In this document: positions 1 to 7,152 of the stretch, piece after piece
Position numbering within the stretch: the first letter of the stretch is position 1
Layout of the letters: each line of letters starts with the position of its first letter
Assembly (NCBI GenBank): GCA_934149005.1
Contig: CAKPDN010000006.1
Coordinates: 19,807-83,806 of the forward strand
Source of the DNA: an uncultured Clostridia bacterium
GTDB lineage: Bacteria > Bacillota > Clostridia > TANB77 > CAG-508
Reading direction: 5' to 3'
DNA: 64,000 bases
Program-made: the position numbers and the translations under genes
Notes under the pieces: generated by a model
Databases searched by the model: none
The model's input: only the letters and a program-made list of their open reading frames with translations
What the model was told of the DNA's origin: nothing

Positions 1-518
1 TGTTAAAATCAATTGGAGTGGAATATGTTATAATAGGGCACTCTGAAAGAAGACAATATTTTAATGAAACGGATGAAAATGTAAATAAAAAGGTAAAAGC
101 AGCATTTGTCAATGAATTAAAGCCAATAGTATGTGTAGGAGAAACATTAGAGCAAAGAGAATTAAACAAAACAGAGGAAGTTATTACAAAACAAACAGAA
201 TTAGCATTACAGGGGTTAACTCCAGAACAGGTACAAAATACAATAATAGCATATGAGCCAATATGGGCAATAGGAACAGGGAAAACAGCAAGTTCTGAAC
301 AGGCAAATGATGCAATTAAATCAATTCGTGACAAAATTTGCCAAATCTATGGACAAAATGTAGCAAACGGAGTTATAATACAATATGGTGGAAGCGTAAA
401 ATCATCAAATGCTAAAGAATTATTTGAAATGTCAGATATAGATGGAGGCTTGGTTGGAGGAGCAAGTTTAAAGCAAGATGAATTTGCAAAAATAGTCAAT
501 TATAATTTACACAAATAA
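1..518 (+). CDS. tpiA: Triosephosphate isomerase, C-terminal part (5' end outside window)
   Basis: This gene encodes the glycolytic enzyme that interconverts dihydroxyacetone phosphate and glyceraldehyde 3-phosphate in the cytosol. The reading frame is already open at base 3, so the gene begins upstream; the GTG at 18 is an internal valine codon. About 170 of the usual 250 residues are present. The catalytic histidine lies in GHSERR near the start, the catalytic glutamate in AYEPIWAIGTGK, and the phosphate-binding loop is YGGSV near the end. gpmI follows 70 bp downstream, which fits the common gap-pgk-tpi-gpm glycolytic operon, although gap and pgk are not in view. Identity is certain from the motifs. 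Confidence 0.97.
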   Translation, partial: LKSIGVEYVIIGHSERRQYFNETDENVNKKVKAAFVNELKPIVCVGETLEQRELNKTEEVITKQTELALQGLTPEQVQNTIIAYEPIWAIGTGKTASSEQANDAIKSIRDKICQIYGQNVANGVIIQYGGSVKSSNAKELFEMSDIDGGLVGGASLKQDEFAKIVNYNLHK

Positions 519-588
519 TTTACCAAGCTATTTTTTGTTATGCTTATTATAATTAAAAAATATATAAAACAAAAGGAAGGTATGAACA

Positions 589-2127
589 ATGGAAAACAAA
601 GTAACAATGCTAATGATATTAGATGGATTTGGAGATAACAAAAACAAAGATGGAAATGCAATAAAATTAGCCAATACACCTAATATTGATAAACTAATGA
701 AAAAATATCCTAGTACAGACATATTTACAAGTGGACTACATGTAGGATTACCAGAAGGACAAATGGGAAATTCAGAAGTAGGACATACAAACATAGGAGC
801 AGGGAGAATAGTATATCAAGAATTGACAAGAATAACAAAATCTATAGAAGATGGTGACTTTTTCAGTAATCCAGAATTTATAGCAGCAATAGAAAATTGT
901 AAGAAAAATAATTCAAAATTGCATATTTTAGGGTTAGTATCAGATGGTGGAGTACATAGTCATATAAGACATTTATATGGATTATTAGAAATGGCAAAAA
1001 GGAGAGACTTTGAAGATGTATATGTACATTGTTTCTTAGATGGGAGAGATACACCGCCAGCTTCAGCTGAAAGCTATATAGCTCAATTAAAAGAAAAAAT
1101 GCAAAAAAAAGGAGTTGGAAAAATAGCAACACTTTCAGGAAGATTCTATGCAATGGACAGAGATAAAAGATGGGAAAGAGTTCAAAAATGTTATAATTCA
1201 TTAGTAAATGGAGAAGGAATAAAATCAGGAGATGCAATAAAAGCAATAGAAGATTCATATCAAAAAGAAGTATTTGATGAATTTGTAGAGCCAACAGTAA
1301 TATGTAATGGAAATGATCCTATTGCGAAAATAGAAGAAAATGATTCTGTAATATTCTTCAATTTTAGACCTGATAGAGCAAGAGAAATAACAAGAGCTCT
1401 AGTGGATCCAGAATTTGATGGATTTGAAACAAAGAAAATGGATTTATATTATGTATGTTTTACAAATTATGATGAAACAATGCCAAATGTTCATGTAGCA
1501 TTCAAAAAAGAAAGATTAAACAACACATTTGGAGAAGTAGTAGCTAATCATAATTTAAAACAATTAAGAATAGCAGAAACTGAAAAATATGCACATGTAA
1601 CATTCTTCTTTAATGGAGGAGAAGAAAAACAATATAAAGGAGAAGATAGAATATTAATACCATCTCCAAAAGTAGAAACATATGATATGAAACCAGAAAT
1701 GAGTGCATATGAAGTAACAGACAAAGTATGTGAAGCATTAGAAAGTGATAAATATGATGTGGTAATATTAAATTATGCAAATACAGATATGGTAGGACAT
1801 ACAGGAAGTTTACAAGCTGCAATAAAAGCAGTAGAAACAGTAGATGAATGTGTAGGAAGAGTTGCAAAAATTATAGAAGAAAAAAAGGGGAATTTAATAA
1901 TAACAGCAGATCATGGAAATGCGGAACAAATGATAGATTATAAAACAGGGGAACCACATACAGCACATACAACAAACCCAGTGCCAATAATATTAGTAAC
2001 AGATAATAAAGATTACAAATTAAAAGAAAATGGAAAATTAGCAGATTTAGCACCAACAATGCTTGACTTAATGGGCATAGAAAAACCTGAAGAAATGACA
2101 GGAGAAAGTTTATTAGTCAAAGAATAG
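589..2127 (+). CDS. gpmI: 2,3-bisphosphoglycerate-independent phosphoglycerate mutase
   Basis: This cytosolic enzyme converts 3-phosphoglycerate to 2-phosphoglycerate and uses two Mn ions. The 512-residue length is typical of the family. The metal-binding and catalytic motifs are all visible: ILDGFGDN at residues 10-17, the phosphoserine loop GNSEVGHTN with Ser62, VSDGGVHSH, DGRDTPP, NYANTDMVGHTG and ITADHGNAEQM. The chosen ATG lies about 10 bases behind an AAGGAAGG ribosome site. It follows tpiA closely and probably shares its transcript. Enzymes of this type are the usual mutase in spore formers, where they are inhibited at low pH in the forespore; that part is family knowledge. Confidence 0.97.
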   Translation: MENKVTMLMILDGFGDNKNKDGNAIKLANTPNIDKLMKKYPSTDIFTSGLHVGLPEGQMGNSEVGHTNIGAGRIVYQELTRITKSIEDGDFFSNPEFIAAIENCKKNNSKLHILGLVSDGGVHSHIRHLYGLLEMAKRRDFEDVYVHCFLDGRDTPPASAESYIAQLKEKMQKKGVGKIATLSGRFYAMDRDKRWERVQKCYNSLVNGEGIKSGDAIKAIEDSYQKEVFDEFVEPTVICNGNDPIAKIEENDSVIFFNFRPDRAREITRALVDPEFDGFETKKMDLYYVCFTNYDETMPNVHVAFKKERLNNTFGEVVANHNLKQLRIAETEKYAHVTFFFNGGEEKQYKGEDRILIPSPKVETYDMKPEMSAYEVTDKVCEALESDKYDVVILNYANTDMVGHTGSLQAAIKAVETVDECVGRVAKIIEEKKGNLIITADHGNAEQMIDYKTGEPHTAHTTNPVPIILVTDNKDYKLKENGKLADLAPTMLDLMGIEKPEEMTGESLLVKE

Positions 2128-2135
2128 GGGTAAAT

Positions 2136-2819
2136 ATGTTAAAACATACTAAGAAAATAAAAGAGATGTATGAAGATATTCAAAGAAGAATATTTTATAT
2201 GATACCAGAAAAATGGGATAAAATGTATTTATATGCTTCAGTATCTGACTTGATAGATGGACATAAAACAGGGGAATTATTCTTTTATTATATTCCAAAA
2301 GGAATATTTAAGAAAAAACCTGTTAATGTCTATGAAATATCACAAAAATTTAATTTAGATGAAAAAGAATATCTAAAACTAGTGAATATCTTGTATCAGA
2401 AAATCGTGGAATTGAGGGAAGAATTCAAAAAAATAGAAATTGTATCAACATGGACAAATTTAACAATAATAATAGAAGGCATAAAATTTAAAGTAGAATA
2501 TGATTATGAAGACTTAAATAAATCAAAATTTTCAAGCTATGAAAGACATATAATATGGAGATATAATTATTTAGGAATTAAACCTGAACAGTTAAATAAA
2601 AAAGAAAAAGAAATACTAGAAAGATATTTATTAGGAGATAAAGTGATAAGAAGACGAGAAAGATATGAACAAGGTATATACATAAAAAATATTAAAAATA
2701 TAGTTGATTATGACACTGAAAATTATGAAAGTGAACAAAATATTGAGTATGTTGCAACAAGAGATGAAAAAGCAAAAAATCAAATTATAATATCTGAAGA
2801 AAACAGATTGAAAAAATAA
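2136..2819 (+). CDS. YezG-like (DUF600) immunity-family protein, orphan
   Basis: The first 150 or so residues resemble the YezG/DUF600 family, whose Bacillus member is the antitoxin of an LXG-type polymorphic toxin. The recognisable segments are IPEKWDKMYLYASVSD near residues 24-39, ELREEFKK, and YDYEDLNKSKFSSYERHIIW around residues 127-146. The final 60 residues are a charged tail that I do not recognise. It starts 9 bases after gpmI, behind a weak AGGGG site, so it appears to be cotranscribed with glycolytic genes. No toxin gene is adjacent. The family match was made by eye, so an unrelated role is possible. Confidence 0.6.
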   Translation: MLKHTKKIKEMYEDIQRRIFYMIPEKWDKMYLYASVSDLIDGHKTGELFFYYIPKGIFKKKPVNVYEISQKFNLDEKEYLKLVNILYQKIVELREEFKKIEIVSTWTNLTIIIEGIKFKVEYDYEDLNKSKFSSYERHIIWRYNYLGIKPEQLNKKEKEILERYLLGDKVIRRRERYEQGIYIKNIKNIVDYDTENYESEQNIEYVATRDEKAKNQIIISEENRLKK

Positions 2820-2939
2820 AAAAATAGGTATTAATTTTTAGAGTATACTTGTTGGAAAGATTATTATCAAATGTTTATTTCACAAGTAATTATATTCTAA
2901 TATGCAAATAAAACAAAGTATAGAAGGGAGCAAAAAAAG

Positions 2940-3632
2940 ATGATTTATTCAAAAGAATTAGAAGGAATGTGTACAGTAGCAAAAGGGGTAAACCATGGAC
3001 CAGCACCAATTCCAGAAGAAGGAAAATGGGTTAAAGCAAAAGAAATAAAAGATATTTCAGGATTAACACATGGTATTGGATGGTGTGCACCACAACAAGG
3101 AGCATGCAAATTAACATTAAATGTTAAAGATGGTATAATCCAAGAAGCATTAATAGAAACAGTTGGATGTTCAGGAATGACACACTCAGCTGCAATGGCA
3201 GGAGAAATTTTAACAGGAAAAACAATATTAGAAGCATTAAACACAGATTTAGTATGTGATGCTATAAATACTGCTATGAGAGAATTATTCTTACAAATAG
3301 TATATGGAAGAACACAAACAGCATTTTCAGAAGGAGGGCTTCCAGTAGGAGCTGGACTTGAAGATTTAGGAAAAGGACATACAAGCCAAGTTGGAACAAT
3401 TTATTCTAGTTCATTAAAAGGACCAAGATACTTGAATTTAGCAGAAGGATACATAGTTGAATTAGGATTAGATAAAGATGATCAAATTATTGGTTATAAA
3501 TATGTTCATTTAGGAAAAATGATGGATAATATTAAAAAAGGAATTGATCCAACAGAAGCAATAGAAAAAGCTTCTGGCACATATGGAAGATTTGATGAAG
3601 CTGTTAAAAAAATAGATCCAAGAGAGGCATAA
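2940..3632 (+). CDS. Divergent NifU/IscU-like iron-sulfur scaffold protein
   Basis: The central part (residues 44-115) resembles the IscU/NifU N-terminal scaffold fold: GWCAPQQGACKLTLNVKDG with Cys49 and Cys56, then ETVGCSGMTHSAA with Cys77, and Cys106 further on. The usual third ligand near the C-terminus of the IscU core is not obvious; residues 130-141 read EGGLPVGAGLED instead. At 230 residues it is longer than IscU (about 130). It opens a three-gene operon with only 2 bases before the next gene. Proteins of this type are known next to GGGtGRT genes, as here. It may assemble or carry an Fe-S cluster, but this is inferred. The start ATG follows a GGGAG site. Confidence 0.75.
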   Translation: MIYSKELEGMCTVAKGVNHGPAPIPEEGKWVKAKEIKDISGLTHGIGWCAPQQGACKLTLNVKDGIIQEALIETVGCSGMTHSAAMAGEILTGKTILEALNTDLVCDAINTAMRELFLQIVYGRTQTAFSEGGLPVGAGLEDLGKGHTSQVGTIYSSSLKGPRYLNLAEGYIVELGLDKDDQIIGYKYVHLGKMMDNIKKGIDPTEAIEKASGTYGRFDEAVKKIDPREA

Positions 3633-3634
3633 TT

Positions 3635-4051
3635 ATGAAGATTTATTTTTCAGGTTCAATATATGGTGGTAGGCAAAAATTAGATACATATAAAAAATTA
3701 ATAAATGAATTAAAAAAATATGGTGAAGTTTTAAATGAAGAGGTTGCTAGTGATGATGTTATAATCAATGAAAAAGATGTACCAGATAATCAAATATTTG
3801 AAAATTTGGAGCAAGAACTAAATGAAACAGATATAATTTTTGCTGAATTTACAGTACCATCATTAGGAGTAGGATATGAAATAGGATATGCAGATAGTCA
3901 TAATAAAAGAATAATTGGCATTTATGATAAAAATGTAGTTCCTAAAATAACTACTATGTTAAGAGGTAATAAAAGGTTAAAAATTATTCCATATACAGAC
4001 ATAAATTATATAATAAGTAATTTGGATAATATATTAAAGGAGGAAAATTAA
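3635..4051 (+). CDS. DNPH1-like nucleoside 2-deoxyribosyltransferase/5'-monophosphate N-glycosidase family protein
   Basis: The 138-residue protein matches the layout of DNPH1 (Rcl), which hydrolyses the N-glycosidic bond of deoxynucleoside 5'-monophosphates, and of the wider nucleoside 2-deoxyribosyltransferase family. Visible are the N-terminal MKIYFSGSIYGGRQ phosphate/ribose loop, the TDIIFAEFTVPSLGVGYEIG core with Asp66 and the likely nucleophile Glu82, and a short alpha/beta C-terminus. It is squeezed between the NifU-like gene (2 bases upstream) and the GGGtGRT gene (its stop codon abuts the next ATG), so translation of the three is probably coupled. Substrate is unknown; a nucleotide-salvage or house-cleaning role is inference. 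Confidence 0.75.
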   Translation: MKIYFSGSIYGGRQKLDTYKKLINELKKYGEVLNEEVASDDVIINEKDVPDNQIFENLEQELNETDIIFAEFTVPSLGVGYEIGYADSHNKRIIGIYDKNVVPKITTMLRGNKRLKIIPYTDINYIISNLDNILKEEN

Positions 4052-5053
4052 ATGGCAGTAACATTCGAAAGTTATGAAAGAAGAATAGACCAAATAAAAC
4101 CAGTAATGGAAAAATACGGAATAAAAGATTTTGAGGATGCATTGAAAATATGCACAGATAAAGGATTTAATCCATATGAAATAGTAAAAGGAGTACAACC
4201 AATATGTTTTGAAAATGCTGCTTGGGCATATACATTAGGAGCAGCAATAGCAATTAAAAAAGGATGTACAAAAGCGGCAGAAGCAGCAAAAGCAATAGGT
4301 GAAGGATTACAAGCATTTTGTATTCCAGGTTCAGTTGCAGATGACAGAAAAGTTGGATTAGGACATGGAAACTTAGCATCAATGTTATTATCAGAAGAAA
4401 CAAAATGTTTTGCATTTTTGGCAGGACATGAAAGTTTTGCAGCAGCTGAAGGGGCTATTGGTATAGCAAAATCAGCAAATAAAGTTAGAAAAGAACCATT
4501 AAGAGTTATCTTAAATGGACTTGGAAAAGATGCAGCACAAGTAATATCAAGAATAAATGGATTTACATATGTAAAAACGGATTTTGACTTCTTTACAGGA
4601 AAAGTAAACATAGTAGAAGAAATCAAATATTCAGAAGGTGAAAGAAGCCAAGTTAGATGTTATGGTGCAAATGATGTTAGAGAAGGTGTAGCAATTATGT
4701 GGATGGAAGATGTTGATGTATCTATTACAGGTAACTCAACAAATCCAACAAGATTCCAACATCCAGTAGCAGGAACATATAAAAAAGAAAGAATAGAAGC
4801 AGGTAAAAAATATTTTTCAGTTGCTTCAGGTGGAGGAACAGGTAGAACATTGCATCCAGACAATATGGCAGCAGGACCAGCTTCTTATGGTATGACAGAT
4901 ACTATGGGAAGAATGCACTCAGATGCTCAATTTGCTGGAAGTTCTTCAGTACCAGCTCATGTTGAAATGATGGGATTAATTGGTATGGGAAATAACCCTA
5001 TGGTTGGTGCTTCAGTTGCAGTAGCTGTTGCGGTAGAAGAGGCTATGAAATAG
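4052..5053 (+). CDS. GGGtGRT family protein
   Basis: The 333-residue protein carries the signature GGGTGRTLHPDN at residues 260-271 that names the GGGtGRT family, a bacterial and archaeal group without an established biochemical function. The rest is rich in glycine and alanine, with GLGHGNLASMLLS (102-114), FLAGHESFAAAEGAIGIA (122-139) and a C-terminus made of GASVAVAVAVEEAMK. Cysteines occur at residues 33, 52, 72, 90, 119 and 203. It is the last gene of the operon and begins at the base after the stop of the DNPH1-like gene. Its association with a NifU-like scaffold suggests a link to Fe-S chemistry, but no activity can be read from the sequence. Confidence 0.85.
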   Translation: MAVTFESYERRIDQIKPVMEKYGIKDFEDALKICTDKGFNPYEIVKGVQPICFENAAWAYTLGAAIAIKKGCTKAAEAAKAIGEGLQAFCIPGSVADDRKVGLGHGNLASMLLSEETKCFAFLAGHESFAAAEGAIGIAKSANKVRKEPLRVILNGLGKDAAQVISRINGFTYVKTDFDFFTGKVNIVEEIKYSEGERSQVRCYGANDVREGVAIMWMEDVDVSITGNSTNPTRFQHPVAGTYKKERIEAGKKYFSVASGGGTGRTLHPDNMAAGPASYGMTDTMGRMHSDAQFAGSSSVPAHVEMMGLIGMGNNPMVGASVAVAVAVEEAMK

Positions 5054-5057
5054 ATTT

Positions 5058-5086
5058 TTGACAAGTAATAAATATCATGCTATAAT
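5058..5086 (+). promoter_or_regulatory. Consensus sigma-A promoter for the 5144 gene
   Basis: TTGACA at 5058-5063 and TATAAT at 5081-5086 are separated by exactly 17 bases, a perfect match to the housekeeping consensus. It begins only 5 bases after the GGGtGRT stop codon and drives the short gene at 5144. Confidence 0.85.
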
Positions 5087-5143
5087 GATATAGTTCATAG
5101 TTAATATAGTAATTCAAGCTAGACATAAAAGGAGGTCATATGT

Positions 5144-5470
5144 ATGAATGATTTTGGCAAGGCATTTGATGAGGCATTTAATGATGCGTTCAAAAAGCGG
5201 GAAGAAGTCGATAAGACGGCTAGAGAAAAGGCAAAAAAAATAATCTGTAAAGCCATATCTGAATTCGGAAAGTTGGGCATTGACTCTGTTCTTTTTGAAC
5301 TAGAGGATGAAAAAATTATTGTTAATCATTACATCGCGGAAGAAAGTGGTGAAGTTGACTATATTTTTAATCTGATTAAAGAGATAATGTCAAATGATAA
5401 TACAATCAAAAAGAGAGCTGATGTCGAAGTAGATACGTATAAGATTCGTATGAAAGTTAAGAAAAATTAA
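5144..5470 (+). CDS. Small acidic/basic hypothetical protein, monocistronic
   Basis: This 108-residue protein is not one I recognise. It begins MNDFGKAFDEAFNDAFKK, which would form an amphipathic helix, followed by a charged helix and a probable beta-strand region ending in IRMKVKK. There is no signal peptide or membrane segment, so it is probably cytosolic. It has a GGAGG ribosome site, a perfect consensus promoter (5058-5086) and a strong intrinsic terminator (5485-5514), so it forms a self-contained transcription unit. Its codons include GCG, CGG, GTC and ACG more often than the neighbouring genes, a possible sign of separate origin. Confidence 0.75.
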   Translation: MNDFGKAFDEAFNDAFKKREEVDKTAREKAKKIICKAISEFGKLGIDSVLFELEDEKIIVNHYIAEESGEVDYIFNLIKEIMSNDNTIKKRADVEVDTYKIRMKVKKN

Positions 5471-5484
5471 GCTTGAATGCAAAG

Positions 5485-5514
5485 CACGTAGGAGTTAATT
5501 CCTACGTGTTTTTT
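5485..5514 (+). terminator. Intrinsic terminator after the 5144 gene
   Basis: The arms CACGTAGGA (5485-5493) and TCCTACGTG (5500-5508) form a 9-bp stem with a 6-base loop, followed by six T residues. Confidence 0.9.
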
Positions 5515-5660
5515 AAGTTGCTTTTGATATATTAAATGAAGTACTTTAGAGAGAATCCTTATGTTATTATAAAATAAGGAAAATTAAAGTTATCAATAAA
5601 AAGCAAATGAGAGTTTGAAAGTGGAGTAGAAATTTTCTACTCCTTATTTTTTAAATAAGC
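5515..5660 (+). other. Gene-free stretch with two hairpins, one terminator-like
   Basis: No coding frame is convincing here. TCCTTAT (5557-5563) can pair with ATAAGGA (5574-5580). A second hairpin, GGAGTAGA (5623-5630) with TCTACTCC (5636-5643), is followed by TTATTTTTT and looks like an intrinsic terminator. Since the 5144 gene already has its own terminator, this second one may end a short noncoding RNA starting between 5515 and 5600, but no clear promoter is seen for it. Confidence 0.4.
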
Positions 5661-5693
5661 GAACAAAAATTTTTATTTTTTTATAAAAAAGTA

Positions 5694-5722
5694 TTGACAA
5701 AATAAAAAAATAGATATAAAAT
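5694..5722 (+). promoter_or_regulatory. Probable sigma-A promoter for the 5782 gene
   Basis: TTGACA at 5694-5699 is followed 17 bases later by TAAAAT at 5717-5722, 60 bases before the ATG at 5782. Confidence 0.65.
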
Positions 5723-5781
5723 AAGAACAACAAAAACGAACAAGAATTTGCAAAACATAAATTTGTAAGGAGTGATATAAA

Positions 5782-6306
5782 ATGAAAATAATGACAAAGA
5801 AAATTAACCTAAAAATAACAATAGAAGAAACAGCAGAAAGACACCCAGTGCCTGTATTAGGAACAGATTATAAAGTTAAAATAATATACAAAAATATCAA
5901 ATTTGCTGAACTAAATGTAGAAGATAAAATTATAAAAATATCACTACCAAACAAATACAAAAAAGTAAACAATGAAAAAATACTAGATTTAGCAATTGAT
6001 AAAATGTATGAGCAAATTGCAAAAGTGGAAATTGAAAGAGCAATGGAAAAAACAAGAATATTATTAGGATTTGCACCAGAAGATTACGAAGTAAAAAAAA
6101 TAAAAAATGCATTAGGAAAGTGTGAAGATAAAAAAATAATAATTAATCCAGAAATAGTGAAATATAACAGAAGTGTAATTGATTATATAGTATTACACCA
6201 ATACTGCCATTTAAGATATAAAACACATTCAAAAGGTTTTATGAATATGCTAAAAAAATATGAACCAAACTTTGAAAAATATGAACAATTAATTTTTAAT
6301 AAATAA
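5782..6306 (+). CDS. YgjP-like (DUF45) metallopeptidase-fold protein with HQxxH motif
   Basis: The 174-residue protein has the shape of the YgjP/SprT-like DUF45 family: a beta-rich N-terminus, a helix rich in lysine and glutamate, and a C-terminal zinc-site region. The family normally shows HELxH followed by HSxxFW. Here the text reads VLHQYCHLRYKTHSKGF at residues 140-156, so both zinc histidines and the third histidine are kept but the catalytic glutamate position is glutamine. That could make it a non-hydrolytic zinc protein or a subfamily with a different mechanism. It is preceded by its own promoter and a GGAGTGA site. The family assignment is good; activity is uncertain. Confidence 0.75.
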   Translation: MKIMTKKINLKITIEETAERHPVPVLGTDYKVKIIYKNIKFAELNVEDKIIKISLPNKYKKVNNEKILDLAIDKMYEQIAKVEIERAMEKTRILLGFAPEDYEVKKIKNALGKCEDKKIIINPEIVKYNRSVIDYIVLHQYCHLRYKTHSKGFMNMLKKYEPNFEKYEQLIFNK

Positions 6307-6335
6307 TTTAATGGTAGTAAGGTATAGATATATAA

Positions 6336-6518
6336 TTTAGAGAATCAGAATTTCTATCAATTTTAGGTCAAAGTGGATGTGGAAAAACGATACTGTTAAA
6401 TAAAACAGGACTTATTAGAATAGGAATTACTGTATTATTAACAGTCCCAATTAATGGTTTGATTCCAGCTAAAATTGCTAGTAAAAAAGATCCTGTAATC
6501 GCTTTAAGGACTGAATAG
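6336..6518 (+). pseudogene. ABC transporter scar: ATPase Walker A fused in frame to permease C-terminus
   Basis: From 6336 an open frame reads FRESEFLSILGQSGCGKT, which is the Walker A region of a MacB/LolD-type ABC ATPase. After LLNKTGL it continues directly as a hydrophobic stretch (IRIGITVLLTVPINGLIPAKI) and ends DPVIALRTE, the typical end of an FtsX-like permease. The whole central part of both proteins is missing, and no start codon or ribosome site remains. The simplest reading is a large in-frame deletion between two adjacent ABC genes or one ATPase-permease fusion, leaving a 60-codon remnant. Confidence 0.7.
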
Positions 6519-6530
6519 GAATAGAAAAAT

Positions 6531-6560
6531 AAAATGTTTGTTAACCTTGACAAACATTTT
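6531..6560. repeat. 11-bp inverted repeat, terminator-like
   Basis: AAAATGTTTGT (6531-6541) and ACAAACATTTT (6550-6560) are perfect inverted arms around the 8 bases TAACCTTG. It may terminate transcription in either direction, or act with the palindrome 14 bases downstream as a regulator site. Confidence 0.6.
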
Positions 6561-6573
6561 ATTTTATATTATA

Positions 6574-6593
6574 ATGTTAACCATAGTTAACAT
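6574..6593 (+). promoter_or_regulatory. Palindromic operator candidate before the DtxR-like gene
   Basis: ATGTTAAC (6574-6581), a 4-base spacer and GTTAACAT (6586-6593) form a perfect 20-bp palindrome 48 bp upstream of the DtxR-like start. DtxR/MntR family proteins bind palindromes of this size, so autoregulation is a reasonable inference. Confidence 0.55.
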
Positions 6594-6640
6594 AGGAAAA
6601 ATAAAAATTATAAATAATAGAAAATATTAGGAGAAGTGAT

Positions 6641-7084
6641 ATGATATCAAAAGCTTTAGAAGAGTATTTAAAGACAATGTATGTATTAAAAAAGCAAAAT
6701 GGAAATATACGAGTTACAGATATTGCAAAAAAAATGAATTGCACAAAGCCAAGTGTAAATAAGGCAATTTATAATTTAAAAGATAATAGATTACTTAATT
6801 ATGAATCTTATGGAACTATAGAATTGACAGAAGAAGGAGAAAACCTTGCAAAAAAGATATTAGAAGCATATGATATAGTTTATGTATTCTTAAAAGAAGT
6901 TTTAAATTTAGATGAAGAAGAAGCAAAACAAGAAGCAGAGAAGATAAAAACAACAATAACAGACAATACTATAAATAAATTAGCGAAATATGTTCATAAA
7001 GTCTTAGGGTTAAGTAATTTAAATTGTAATTATGATATAAATCAAGAAAAATGTAGATGTTGTATAAAAAGGGTAAAAAAATAA
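6641..7084 (+). CDS. DtxR/MntR-fold transcriptional regulator with C-terminal Cys cluster
   Basis: Residues 1-70 form the winged-helix DNA-binding domain typical of iron/manganese regulators (EEYLKTMYVLKKQNGNIRV, then RVTDIAKKMNCTKPSVNKAI). The dimerisation helix follows. Compared by eye with MntR, the metal ligands are mostly changed: E11 is Lys, H77 is Asp, E102 is Lys and H103 is Thr, while E99 is kept. Instead the last 20 residues hold Cys129, Cys138, Cys140 and Cys141 (CNYDINQEKCRCC). It stands 68 bp before sufC in the same direction. I infer a regulator of the suf genes, perhaps sensing an Fe-S cluster rather than free metal. Confidence 0.8.
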   Translation: MISKALEEYLKTMYVLKKQNGNIRVTDIAKKMNCTKPSVNKAIYNLKDNRLLNYESYGTIELTEEGENLAKKILEAYDIVYVFLKEVLNLDEEEAKQEAEKIKTTITDNTINKLAKYVHKVLGLSNLNCNYDINQEKCRCCIKRVKK

Positions 7085-7152
7085 TATTCACAATGAATGA
7101 TTTCACATATGATCAAAATGTTAAAATAAAGTAAAAAAGGAAGGAAAAAGAT

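Noticed and set aside
878..2059. Long minus-strand open frames opposite gpmI
   Set aside because: They are rich in Leu, Phe and His, lie entirely under a certain gene in antisense frames, and lack ribosome sites; the AT-rich codon use of gpmI creates them.
6368..6553. Minus-strand 61-codon frame
   Set aside because: The plus strand of the same DNA encodes recognisable ABC transporter remnants, and the minus frame has no ribosome site or motif.
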